From assembly GCA_934654625.1 (NCBI GenBank), contig CAKUGM010000026.1, positions 1-23,761 of the forward strand: 23,761 bases of DNA, given 5' to 3'. Made by a program: the position numbers and the translations under genes. Shown here piece after piece: positions 1 through 6,266 of this stretch (position 1 is its first letter; each line of letters opens with the position of its first letter). The notes below the pieces were generated by a model. That model had not been told where the DNA came from. It was given only the letters and a program-made list of their open reading frames with translations, and ran no database searches. Source of the DNA: an uncultured Collinsella sp. GTDB lineage: Bacteria > Actinomycetota > Coriobacteriia > Coriobacteriales > Coriobacteriaceae.

Positions 1-76
1 GGGCGATTGGCGCAACGGTTAGCGCAGGTGCTTTACACGCACAAGGCTGGGGGTTCGAATCCCTCATCGCCCACCA
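1..76 (+). tRNA. tRNA-Val (anticodon TAC), CCA encoded
   Basis: The cloverleaf can be drawn by hand. The 7-bp acceptor stem pairs 1-7 with 66-72, the D stem GCGC pairs 10-13 with 22-25, and the anticodon stem pairs 27-31 with 39-43 with one mismatch at its base. The anticodon loop TTTACAC puts TAC at 34-36. The T stem pairs 49-53 with 61-65 around TTCGAAT. Discriminator A73 is followed by a genome-encoded CCA at 74-76. The gene starts at base 1, so its promoter lies outside the window. A second copy of its 3' end occurs at 246-264. Confidence 0.95.
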
Positions 77-129
77 TCGAATTTGAAACGGCTCCGGCAA
101 CGGGGCCGTTTTTCGGTTTGGCCAGGTGC
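58..129 (+). repeat. 72-bp direct repeat, copy 1 (tRNA 3' end plus terminator)
   Basis: Bases 58-129 recur at 246-317 with only two differences (78 C/T and 84 T/C), a period of 188 bp. The repeat begins inside the tRNA T loop, runs through the encoded CCA and covers the whole terminator. It is either the scar of a tandem tRNA array with one deleted tRNA body, or a direct repeat left by an element that targets tRNA 3' ends. Confidence 0.9.
86..113 (+). terminator. Rho-independent terminator of tRNA-Val
   Basis: Ten-pair stem 86-95/102-111 with one T-G wobble, a short loop and a T run at 109-113. It begins ten bases after the encoded CCA, the normal place for a tRNA terminator. Confidence 0.85.
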
Positions 130-251
130 AGGGGATTCGAACCCGAAAGGGCGCGGAGCCGGGGAAACGCGCAAGCGTTTTCCGGCGCAGCGCGCAAGGC
201 GCGGGACGCGCCGCAGCGGGTCGCGGGCGGCGCAGCCGCACGCGGAATCCC
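130..251 (+). other. GC-rich multi-hairpin element between the tRNA repeats
   Basis: This non-coding, very GC-rich stretch folds into ordered helices. A closing stem pairs GGGATTC at 132-138 with GAATCCC at 245-251. Inside it are CCC-GAAA-GGG at 142-151; an 11-bp stem 159-170/175-185 with a GCAA loop; GGCGCG-GGA-CGCGCC at 198-212; and a two-part stem 222-244. Two loops fit the GNRA tetraloop pattern. Bases 132-144 are also the reverse complement of the tRNA T arm at 51-63. It may be a structured RNA, a tRNA-associated palindromic repeat, or a decayed tRNA. Base composition differs sharply from the AT-richer DNA just downstream. Function unknown. Confidence 0.6.
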
Positions 252-317
252 TCATCGCCCACCATTGAATTCGAAACGGCTCCGGCAACGGGGCCGTTTT
301 TCGGTTTGGCCAGGTGC
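246..317 (+). repeat. 72-bp direct repeat, copy 2 (orphan tRNA-Val 3' end plus terminator)
   Basis: Copy 2 of the 58-129 repeat, 70 of 72 bases identical. It carries the 3' half of the T arm, the acceptor 3' strand, CCA and terminator, but the bases before it do not form a tRNA body. It is therefore a tRNA fragment and not a second gene. Confidence 0.9.
274..301 (+). terminator. Duplicate Rho-independent terminator
   Basis: Same stem, loop and T run as the terminator at 86-113, carried within the duplicated 72-bp unit. It would end any transcript of the structured element at 130-251. Confidence 0.75.
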
Positions 318-369
318 CACACCTGCCGGCAAGGACCCTCCACATAAAACCCAAGCCCCTCCCCCCCCG

Positions 370-443
370 CTCAAAACCCACGCACAAACGTCAACTTTTT
401 GCCAAAAATAAGGAAAAGTGAACGTTTGTGCGTGGGTTTTGAG
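370..443. repeat. Long inverted repeat (22-bp perfect arms)
   Basis: Arms 370-391 and 422-443 are perfect reverse complements. Pairing resumes after a 2-base mismatch (394-399/414-419), giving a cruciform-like structure with a 14-base tip. The arm core is GTGCGTGGGTTTT. No T run follows on either strand, so it is not a clear terminator for argD. It resembles a REP or MITE-like palindromic unit. No coding potential was recognised. Confidence 0.8.
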
Positions 444-511
444 GAAGGCGGCTCGAAGGCGGTCGCATTGTGCGTGGGTTTTAGCACGAAGACAGGTCGA
501 GGGCAGTCGCA
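426..511 (+). repeat. Two imperfect tandem units headed by TTGTGCGTGGGTTTT
   Basis: TTGTGCGTGGGTTTT occurs at 426-440 and again at 468-482. Each copy is followed by a related segment containing TCGA, AGGGC/AGGCG and AGTCGCA or GGTCGCA. The unit length is about 42-44 bp. With the inverted copy at 373-387, the motif appears three times within 115 bp. Confidence 0.65.
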
Positions 512-530
512 GAGAAACGACCACCCTCGA
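497..530. other. Hairpin downstream of argD
   Basis: TCGAGGG at 497-503 pairs with CCCTCGA at 524-530. After a CA/CA internal bubble, GTCG at 506-509 pairs with CGAC at 518-521. It lies 41 bases beyond the argD stop and could stabilise the 3' end of the arginine mRNA. There is no adjacent T run. The rest of 531-571 shows nothing recognisable. Confidence 0.5.
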
Positions 531-571
531 GTTCAAGTCATATATACATGTAAGCGCTAATTGCTCGCGAT

Positions 572-1855
572 CTACCCCAAGATCTTCGTCAGGGCGGCAA
601 TAAGCGCGTCGACGTCGGGCTTCTGGCAAACAAGCGGCGGCAGGAAGCGCAGGGTATGCGCGCCGGTCGCGTTAATCACAAAGCCAGCGTTCAGGGCTGC
701 GGCAACAACATCGTGGGCATCGTTCACCGTGTCGTCCAGATCGCAACCGAGCATCAAGCCACTGCCACGCACCTCGGTAACGTGCGACACCTGGGCGAGC
801 TGCTCGGCAAAGTATGCGCCGACCTCTGCCGCATGGGCGGCGTAGTCGCCGCGGACGAGCTCAGACAAAACAGAAGCCGAGGTAGCGACCGCAAGGTTGC
901 TGCCTCCAAAGGTCGAACCGTGATCGCCCGGACGGAATGCGTTCGCAATCTCCTGCTTGGCAACCACGGCGCCCATAGGCACGCCGCCGGCAATACCCTT
1001 GGCAAGGCTCATGATATCCGGCTGCACGCCATAGGTCTGCATCGCAAACGGCTTACCGGAACGGAAGACGCCGGTCTGCACCTCGTCGGCGATGAGCAAG
1101 CCGCCGTGAGCATGGGCCAGATCGCGCGCGGCCTCGACAAACTCCTGCGTAAGCGGATGCACGCCAGACTCGCCCTGAATCGGCTCGATCATAACAGCGC
1201 AAATCTCGGAGCCATAAGTATCGAAAATGCTCTTGAGCTGCTCGACATCGTTGGGATCGCAGGCCACAAAACCACCCGGCAGCGGCTTGAAGCTATCCTG
1301 CAGCCAATCCTGCATGGTCGCGGCGATCGTCTCGAGCGTGCGCCCATGGAAGCCGCCACGCAGCGCCACGATCGTGTTGCCACCGTTGCCCATGCGCTTG
1401 GCGTAGAGGCGCGCAAGCTTCATCGAGCCCTCGTTGGCCTCGGCGCCCGAATTGGAAAAGAACGCCTGCCAAACCTGCTCGCCCTCGGCGGGAGCAGCCG
1501 CGGACAGAAGTGCCTCGTCGTCCTTGGCATCAATGGCCTTAACAATCGCAGCAGCACCGGCAAGGTCGTCGTTGGCAAGCTTGGAGAGCAGCGCCGCTAC
1601 CTGGCCGCGATGCTCGATATAGAAGTAATTGGACACGTGCGTGAGGTCGTGCACCTGCGCGTCCACGGCGTCGACCACGGCCGGGGCGCCATGGCCTAGG
1701 CAGCATACGCCGATACCCGCAAGGAAATCGAGGTACTCGCGGCCATCGTCGCCCACAAGCGTCATGCCGTGACCGCCGGTAAACTCGACCTCAGAGCGGC
1801 CGAAGGTATGCATCACATAGTTGGATTCAAGAGCCTTTTGTACGGAAAGGGACAT
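572..1855 (-). CDS. argD: Acetylornithine aminotransferase ArgD
   Basis: PLP enzyme converting N-acetylglutamate semialdehyde and glutamate to N-acetylornithine and 2-oxoglutarate in the cytosol, fourth step of ornithine synthesis. The 427 residues show the class III aminotransferase pattern: GIGVCCLGH near 47-55, SNSGAEANE at 134-142, the PLP-ring aspartate D257 in IADEVQ, the Schiff-base lysine K286 in SLAKGI, and GSTFGGSN near 313. The family is usually about 400 residues. The extra length is an Ala/Asp-rich insert at about residues 92-127, just before the SNSGAEA block. The start ATG follows AAAGG at good spacing. Last gene of argCJBD, 64 bases after argB. Ornithine aminotransferase is possible by fold, but the operon favours ArgD. 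Confidence 0.95.
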   Translation of the reverse strand: MSLSVQKALESNYVMHTFGRSEVEFTGGHGMTLVGDDGREYLDFLAGIGVCCLGHGAPAVVDAVDAQVHDLTHVSNYFYIEHRGQVAALLSKLANDDLAGAAAIVKAIDAKDDEALLSAAAPAEGEQVWQAFFSNSGAEANEGSMKLARLYAKRMGNGGNTIVALRGGFHGRTLETIAATMQDWLQDSFKPLPGGFVACDPNDVEQLKSIFDTYGSEICAVMIEPIQGESGVHPLTQEFVEAARDLAHAHGGLLIADEVQTGVFRSGKPFAMQTYGVQPDIMSLAKGIAGGVPMGAVVAKQEIANAFRPGDHGSTFGGSNLAVATSASVLSELVRGDYAAHAAEVGAYFAEQLAQVSHVTEVRGSGLMLGCDLDDTVNDAHDVVAAALNAGFVINATGAHTLRFLPPLVCQKPDVDALIAALTKILG

Positions 1856-1919
1856 GATCTAGCCTTTCGGTCGAAAAGAATGTCTACGAACAGATTAAAT
1901 GGCATTGCCGCAGCAACCG

Positions 1920-2903
1920 CTACGAAAGCGCCTGCAACTTGGAAACCTCATCCAGATTCTCGAACAGGCGCGCCGCAAAGGTCGAAAGCGGATGCGGATG
2001 CGTATCGTACTCGTAGGCCGTCTCGCTGGAATGAAGCACCGTGCCCACGCCAGCATCGGTGAGCAGCTCGAGCAGCAGCGAATGCGGCGTGGTGCCATTG
2101 ATGATATGCGCGCGGAACACGCCGGCCTTGACCGCCTCGATGCAAGCGTTGAGCTTGGGGATCATGCCCGTATCGATCTCTCCGCGATCGAGCATGGCCT
2201 GGCATTCCTCCATAGTGAGGTTGGAGATGAGCGAGCTCTTATCCGAGAAATCCTCGTACAGACCGTCAACGTCGGTGAGGAAGATCACCTTATGCGCGCG
2301 CAGGGCTCCAGCGATGGCACCGGCAGCGATATCGGCGTTGATATTGTAGAACCCGCCATCTTCGCCCTTGGCGATGGTGGCGATCACAGGAATGTACTCG
2401 CCGTCGATGAGGCGCTCGATGTAGTCGACGTTCACGCTCTCGATCTTACCGACGCGCTGCAGCTCGGGATCGAGCGTAGAGGCGATAAGCGTACCGGCAT
2501 CGCTGCCCGAAACGCCTACGGCAAGATTGCCGTGCTGGTTGAGGGCCGCCACGAGCTCTTGGTTAACCTTGCCGCCCAGGACCTCGCGTACGATATCCAT
2601 GGCAGCAGGCGTCGTCACACGCTGCCCGTTCTTGAATTCGACAGGCAGATCGTAGTGCTTGAATGCCTCGTTGATGGCCTTGCCGCCACCGTGAACGATC
2701 ACCGGCTGCATGCCCATGATCTTGAGCAGAACGATATCGCTCATCACGTCTTCGCGCAGTTTTGCGTCGACCATGGCCGCGCCACCGTACTTGATGACGA
2801 CGACCTTTCCCGTCAGGTTCTTAATCCACGGCAGGGTCTCGAAGAGCACCTGGGCGGTCTGTTCGTTGAGCAAAGAGGGCTTCGCATCGCGTGCGTATTT
2901 CAT
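1920..2903 (-). CDS. argB: N-acetylglutamate kinase ArgB
   Basis: Phosphorylates N-acetylglutamate with ATP to the 5-phosphate, the second step of the pathway and the usual point of arginine feedback. The 327 residues match the amino acid kinase fold: KYGGAAM at 38-44, HGGGKAI at 71-77, then NINADIAAGAIA and the LTDVDGL strand in the nucleotide half. An N-terminal helix of about 30 residues before the first strand is typical of the hexameric arginine-inhibited form, so feedback control is likely (inference). A roughly 30-residue tail after YEYDTHPHP is longer than in many homologues. The ATG is preceded by AAGGAT. It lies between argJ and argD, with a hairpin in the argJ-argB gap. Confidence 0.96.
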   Translation of the reverse strand: MKYARDAKPSLLNEQTAQVLFETLPWIKNLTGKVVVIKYGGAAMVDAKLREDVMSDIVLLKIMGMQPVIVHGGGKAINEAFKHYDLPVEFKNGQRVTTPAAMDIVREVLGGKVNQELVAALNQHGNLAVGVSGSDAGTLIASTLDPELQRVGKIESVNVDYIERLIDGEYIPVIATIAKGEDGGFYNINADIAAGAIAGALRAHKVIFLTDVDGLYEDFSDKSSLISNLTMEECQAMLDRGEIDTGMIPKLNACIEAVKAGVFRAHIINGTTPHSLLLELLTDAGVGTVLHSSETAYEYDTHPHPLSTFAARLFENLDEVSKLQALS

Positions 2904-2924
2904 GCTACATCCTTATGAGGTTGG

Positions 2925-2946
2925 CCGCGGTGCAGCAGCGCCGCGG
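2925..2946 (-). other. Intercistronic hairpin between argJ and argB
   Basis: CCGCGG at 2925-2930 and again at 2941-2946 can pair across a 10-base loop. There is no T run, so it looks like an mRNA processing or stability hairpin in the 69-base gap and not a terminator. Confidence 0.4.
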
Positions 2947-2972
2947 GATGGAGGGCAATATTCGACGCGCGA

Positions 2973-4247
2973 CTATGTGCGGTAATCGCCGTTGATGGTG
3001 ATGTACTCGTGCGTAAGATCGCAGGTCCAAACCGTCGTGGAGCAATTTCCCGCGCCCAGGTCTGCATCGATAACGATCTCGGGCGCCTCGAATCGTCGCA
3101 GCGCCTCGTCCTCATCAAAGGGAACGGTCAGACCCTCGCGGCATACGGGTATGCCCATGATATCGATGGACACATCGGTTTGCTCAAAGAACACGCCGCA
3201 TTTGCCAAGCGCCATAGCGATGCGGCCCCAGTTGCAGTCGTGACCGGCAATTGCGGTTTTGACCAGCGGGGAGTTTGCCACAGCACGGGCGGCGATGTCG
3301 GCGTCCCCTTCGGTTGCGGCCCCCGTCACGTTAACGGTCACGAGCTTTGACGCGCCCTCGCCATCGGAGGCAATGCCGCGCGCCAGAGCTTCGCACACCG
3401 AATACAGGGCATAGCGGAGCTCCTCGTAGGCGTCGCTTCCCTCCTCGATAAGGGGAACGTCGACAGCGGCGGCGCCGGAAGCAAGCATGATGCACGTATC
3501 GTTGGTGGACGTGTCGGAGTCGACCGTCACCTTGTTGAACGTCTTATTGACGCAGCTGGTAAGAAGCGTGTGAAGCGTTGCGGGAGCCACCGGAGCGTCG
3601 GTAGTGATGACGCAGATCATCGTTGCCATATTGGGCATGATCATGCCCGAGCCCTTGCACATGCCGCCCACGGTGAACTGGCAATCGGCATATTCGAGCT
3701 CGCCGCTCGCGTAGGTGACGGCGTACTCCTTGGGATGCGTATCGGTGGTCATGATGGCTCGCGCGGCATCGGCGCCGCCCCGCTCGGACAGTTCGTCAAA
3801 AACCGCCGGGATGCCGATCTCAAAGCACTCGATGCCCAGCTGCTGGCCGATCACGCCCGTCGAGGAGACGAGCACCTGCTCGGGAGCACAGCCCATGACC
3901 TGCGAGGCGATCTCGCAACTCTCGCGAGCTAGCGCCAGGCCGGGCTCGCCCGTAGCGGCATTGGCATTGCCCGAGTTGATGATGACGCCCTGCACCCGGC
4001 CGTAGCCGAGCTCACGACCGCCCAGATGCTCGCGGCACACCTGAACCGGCGCCGCGCAAAAACGATTGGTGGTAAAGACGCCCGCCGCGGCAACGGGCGC
4101 ATCGGCGGCGACCATGGCAAAGTCCAGGCGCTCCGGATTCTTGCGAAAACCAGCGTGGATGCCCGCGGCCTTAAAGCCCTGGGCGCTTGTCACGCCGCCA
4201 TCCGGCACGGCGCGCAGACGAAGATCAAACGAATCGATATCAAACAA
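2973..4247 (-). CDS. argJ: Bifunctional ornithine acetyltransferase / N-acetylglutamate synthase ArgJ
   Basis: Transfers the acetyl group from N-acetylornithine to glutamate, recycling acetyl in the cyclic pathway; many homologues also use acetyl-CoA. Self-cleaving Ntn-type enzyme: the conserved MPNMATM block places the cleavage and nucleophile threonine at T209. INSGNANAATG (90-100) and SSTGVIG (128-134) are family signatures. The chosen start is TTG at 4247, because GGGGAG lies seven bases upstream and the protein then begins just ahead of the conserved GGVTSAQGFKAAGI, giving 424 residues. The frame stays open to a TTG at 4313 with no clear SD, adding 22 atypical residues. No separate argA-like gene is seen, consistent with the bifunctional form. 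Confidence 0.93.
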   Translation of the reverse strand: MFDIDSFDLRLRAVPDGGVTSAQGFKAAGIHAGFRKNPERLDFAMVAADAPVAAAGVFTTNRFCAAPVQVCREHLGGRELGYGRVQGVIINSGNANAATGEPGLALARESCEIASQVMGCAPEQVLVSSTGVIGQQLGIECFEIGIPAVFDELSERGGADAARAIMTTDTHPKEYAVTYASGELEYADCQFTVGGMCKGSGMIMPNMATMICVITTDAPVAPATLHTLLTSCVNKTFNKVTVDSDTSTNDTCIMLASGAAAVDVPLIEEGSDAYEELRYALYSVCEALARGIASDGEGASKLVTVNVTGAATEGDADIAARAVANSPLVKTAIAGHDCNWGRIAMALGKCGVFFEQTDVSIDIMGIPVCREGLTVPFDEDEALRRFEAPEIVIDADLGAGNCSTTVWTCDLTHEYITINGDYRT

Positions 4248-4303
4248 GAGAAACTCCCCAACGATGGCATTTGTTTTGCGTACCAGTGTAGCCAGCCAGC
4301 GTC

Positions 4304-4322
4304 GTGTAAACAACGTTTACAC
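4304..4322. promoter_or_regulatory. 19-bp palindrome at the argC-argJ junction
   Basis: GTGTAAAC at 4304-4311 and GTTTACAC at 4315-4322 form perfect 8-bp arms around AAC, overlapping the argC stop codon and lying about 57 bases before the argJ TTG. The shape is that of a LacI-type operator half-site pair. It does not match the cre consensus well, and it could also fold as an mRNA hairpin. Confidence 0.4.
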
Positions 4323-5387
4323 AGGCATGGCAATAAGAGGGAGACCTCGTCGCTCGTCCAGCCCAAAAACCACGTTCGCGCATTGGATAGCTTGACCTGC
4401 CGCGCCCTTGCACAGATTGTCGATCGCAGAGGTCACCACAAGCATGCGAGCAGTCTTGTTGAGGGCAAGGCCGATCTGGCAGGCATTGCTGCCGGCGACC
4501 GAAGACGTCTTGGGCATCTGGCCGGCATCGAGCACGCGCACGAAGGGTCGATCATCATAGAACTCACGGTAGCGCTCAACCACCATGTCGAGCGTCAGCT
4601 CCTGCGCGGGAACCTCGGCGAGCGGAATATTGATGGTCGAAAGCAGGCCGCGCTTGAGAGGGGCCAGGTGCGGCGTGAAGACAACGTGGTCCGGCAGGCC
4701 GAGGATCTGCTCGATTTCGGGCGTATGGCGATGCTTGCATACGCCGTAGGCCTCGACGCACTCGTCGGCGCTGCAGTAATGAGTGCGCGCATTGGCCGAT
4801 TTGCCGGCGCCCGTCACGCCCGAGATAGCGTCGACGATAACTACGGCGCCATCGGCCAGCCAACCGGCATCGACGGCGGGATATGCGCCCAGCGAGGTCG
4901 CCGTAGGATAGCAACCGGCGCAGGCCACAAGCGTAGCCTCCCCCGCAGCGTGACGTGAGGCCGCATCTGCAAGCTCCTCGTCAAAGATCTCCGGAAGGCC
5001 AAAGGTGCGCGTCGCCAAAAGCTCGGGGCTCGTATGGGGTGTGGCGTACCACTTCTCATAGACGGCGGGGTCGGACAGACGGTAGTCGGCCGAGAGGTCG
5101 AACACTGAGACGCCCGCGGCAAGAAGGCCAGGCACAGCAGCGAGTGCCGCGGTATGGGGAACAGCCAGGAATACGGCGTCGCATGTCTTGAGGACGGGGT
5201 CGTCGTGCGTGGTGAAAGCAAGGTCGGACACGCCAGCAAATACCGGATACACGCTTGCAAGCGACTGCCCGGCATCGGCGTTGGACGTAATGGCCACGAG
5301 CTCAAAATCGGGATGGGCGATGAGCAGGCGCACCAGCTCGACTCCCGCATATCCCGCTGCCCCAACGACGCCAACCTTGATAGCCAT
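4317..5387 (-). CDS. argC: N-acetyl-gamma-glutamyl-phosphate reductase ArgC
   Basis: NADPH-dependent reduction of N-acetylglutamyl phosphate to the semialdehyde, third pathway step. From the ATG at 5387 the protein is 356 residues. GVVGAAGYAG close to the N terminus is the dinucleotide-binding turn, and ACAGCYPTA carries the catalytic cysteine at C159. HRHTPEIEQ and FTPHLAPLKRG are ArgC family blocks with the catalytic histidine. The frame extends upstream to ATG 5399 and TTG 5405, but GGAG then sits too close. ATG 5387 has GGAGA about 11 bases upstream and gives the usual MAIKVGVVGA start. First gene of argCJBD. Confidence 0.95.
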   Translation of the reverse strand: MAIKVGVVGAAGYAGVELVRLLIAHPDFELVAITSNADAGQSLASVYPVFAGVSDLAFTTHDDPVLKTCDAVFLAVPHTAALAAVPGLLAAGVSVFDLSADYRLSDPAVYEKWYATPHTSPELLATRTFGLPEIFDEELADAASRHAAGEATLVACAGCYPTATSLGAYPAVDAGWLADGAVVIVDAISGVTGAGKSANARTHYCSADECVEAYGVCKHRHTPEIEQILGLPDHVVFTPHLAPLKRGLLSTINIPLAEVPAQELTLDMVVERYREFYDDRPFVRVLDAGQMPKTSSVAGSNACQIGLALNKTARMLVVTSAIDNLCKGAAGQAIQCANVVFGLDERRGLPLIAMPV

Positions 5388-5402
5388 CGATTCGTTCATC
5401 TC

Positions 5403-5436
5403 CAAATGTATATTTCAGGGCGATTCATGCATATCT
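5403..5436. promoter_or_regulatory. Possible ArgR (ARG box) site upstream of argC
   Basis: AT-rich segment just upstream of argC. On the plus strand TTTCA at 5413-5417 and ATTCA at 5423-5427 lie one helical turn apart, flanked by ATGTATA and TGCATAT. ATTCA-type half-sites near AT-rich flanks are the hallmark of ArgR/AhrC boxes, but the match is partial and no argR gene is in the window. Confidence 0.3.
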
Positions 5437-5562
5437 ACGTATCAGCGCCCATCGCTTATCGAATAGCTCGAAAGGATAGCACTCTAATATGAAAGACTTT
5501 TTGACATATGTGGCCGTGACCGTTTGGAAACAAAAAGGGGTGGAAAGGACTTAAAATCATTG

Positions 5563-5594
5563 TTGATGTGCAAGAATATATTACGTAATATCTT
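5563..5594 (+). promoter_or_regulatory. Toxin-antitoxin promoter with palindromic operator
   Basis: TTGATG at 5563-5568, a 17-base spacer and TAATAT at 5586-5591 form a sigma-70-like promoter. The perfect 14-bp palindrome ATATTACGTAATAT (5578-5591), extendable to 5575-5594 with one mismatch, covers the -10 element. The initiation site would fall near 5598, giving a leader of about 25 bases before the antitoxin ATG. Autorepression by the antitoxin or complex is the known rule for these families. Confidence 0.6.
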
Positions 5595-5622
5595 TCGACC
5601 TATCTTGCGATTGGAGCGGACA

Positions 5623-5868
5623 ATGCCTGCAATCAAACCTGTTTCCGACTTGCGTAGCTACAACGAAGTCCTTTCCGATGTGCACGAAGGGTCTCCCGTC
5701 TTTTTAACTAAAAATGGACGTGGGTGCTATGCGATTTTGGATATGAAGGACTTCGATCGCCTCAATGCTGCAGGAATGCTTGTGTCGCAGCTCGAAGCCG
5801 GCAAGGCGTCGGGAGAGCAGTCTGGCTGGCTATCCGAAGAGTCTGTAAAGGCACATTTCTCGCTTTAA
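5623..5868 (+). CDS. Type II antitoxin, Phd/YefM family
   Basis: 81-residue protein. The block MPAIKPVSDLRSYNEVL at the N terminus, followed by GSPVFLTKNGRGCYAILD (23-40), is the DNA-binding half of Phd/YefM antitoxins. The acidic, less ordered C terminus would bind and neutralise the toxin. The frame stays open back to 5524, but the ATG at 5623 has GGAG seven bases upstream and the family-typical first residues, and the upstream part holds the promoter and palindrome. It sits 9 bases before the toxin gene, antitoxin first as usual. The plus-strand pair is inserted between two minus-strand operons and more AT-rich than they are, hinting at horizontal arrival (inference). Confidence 0.88.
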   Translation: MPAIKPVSDLRSYNEVLSDVHEGSPVFLTKNGRGCYAILDMKDFDRLNAAGMLVSQLEAGKASGEQSGWLSEESVKAHFSL

Positions 5869-5877
5869 GGAGCAGCC

Positions 5878-6183
5878 GTGTCCTTGGACATCAAATTCTC
5901 TCCTCTTGCCCAAGACGACCTTGAAAGCGTTTTCGGCTATATTTCCGACGAACTCTCAAGTCCAAATGCGGCCAAGACAACCATTGACGAGATTCTGAAT
6001 CGGATTGGCCTTCTTGCCCGGTTTCCCCTATCCGGCACTCCCCTATCCTCAATTTACGCAGTCAAGAGCGAATACCGCTACGTTCGATCGGGCAATTATC
6101 TCGCGTTTTATCGTGTGTCAGACGCAATCTACATCGACCGTATCCTCTATGCAAAAAGCGACTATCTAAAGAAACTGTTGTAA
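5878..6183 (+). CDS. Type II toxin, RelE/ParE superfamily
   Basis: 101-residue protein with the RelE/ParE layout: N-terminal strand LDIKFSPLAQDDLESVFGYI leading into two helices, then a beta sheet with EYRYVRSGNYLAFYRV (65-80) and IYIDRILYAKSDYLKKLL at the end. The RYVRSGNY and RIL segments match the core sheet that carries catalytic or target-binding residues. Whether it cleaves ribosome-bound mRNA (RelE-like) or poisons gyrase (ParE-like) cannot be told from sequence; the YAKSDYLKKL ending leans to ParE. The GTG start has AGGAG overlapping the antitoxin stop, so the two are translationally linked. Full length, with no sign of decay. Confidence 0.85.
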   Translation: MSLDIKFSPLAQDDLESVFGYISDELSSPNAAKTTIDEILNRIGLLARFPLSGTPLSSIYAVKSEYRYVRSGNYLAFYRVSDAIYIDRILYAKSDYLKKLL

Positions 6184-6202
6184 CGCAACCGCACTTGCAC
6201 GC

Positions 6203-6230
6203 AAAAGGCCCCGCCTGTGGGGACGGGGCC
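6203..6230 (-). terminator. Terminator after the DhaK/DeoR operon
   Basis: GGCCCCG at 6207-6213 pairs with CGGGGCC at 6224-6230. On the minus strand the hairpin is followed by TTTTGC, so it ends transcription arriving from the deoR gene at 6267. It also faces the toxin gene, whose stop lies 24 bases away, and may serve it weakly. A nearly identical hairpin occurs at 14449-14476. Confidence 0.75.
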
Positions 6231-6266
6231 GGGTTCAAGGCGTGATTTCAAGTCTTGAGCAAACGA

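Noticed and set aside
246..264. Second tRNA-Val gene
   Set aside because: Only the 3' T strand, acceptor strand and CCA are present; upstream bases form no D or anticodon arm.
370..511. CRISPR-like array
   Set aside because: Only two direct units plus one inverted copy, with related rather than unique sequence between them and no cas genes.
252..629. 125-residue minus-strand frame after argD
   Set aside because: Runs through the inverted repeats and the tRNA repeat; repetitive Arg/Gly/Cys composition and no SD.
1899..2918. 339-residue plus-strand open frame
   Set aside because: Fully antisense to argB, whose kinase motifs are intact.
4304..4322. Catabolite cre site
   Set aside because: The left half resembles cre, but the right half fails the consensus CA and A/T positions; kept only as an unnamed dyad.
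5501..5529. TTGACA as a plus-strand promoter for the antitoxin
   Set aside because: The -35 is perfect, but nothing resembling a -10 lies 16-18 bases downstream; the TTGATG/TAATAT pair at 5563-5591 is better placed.
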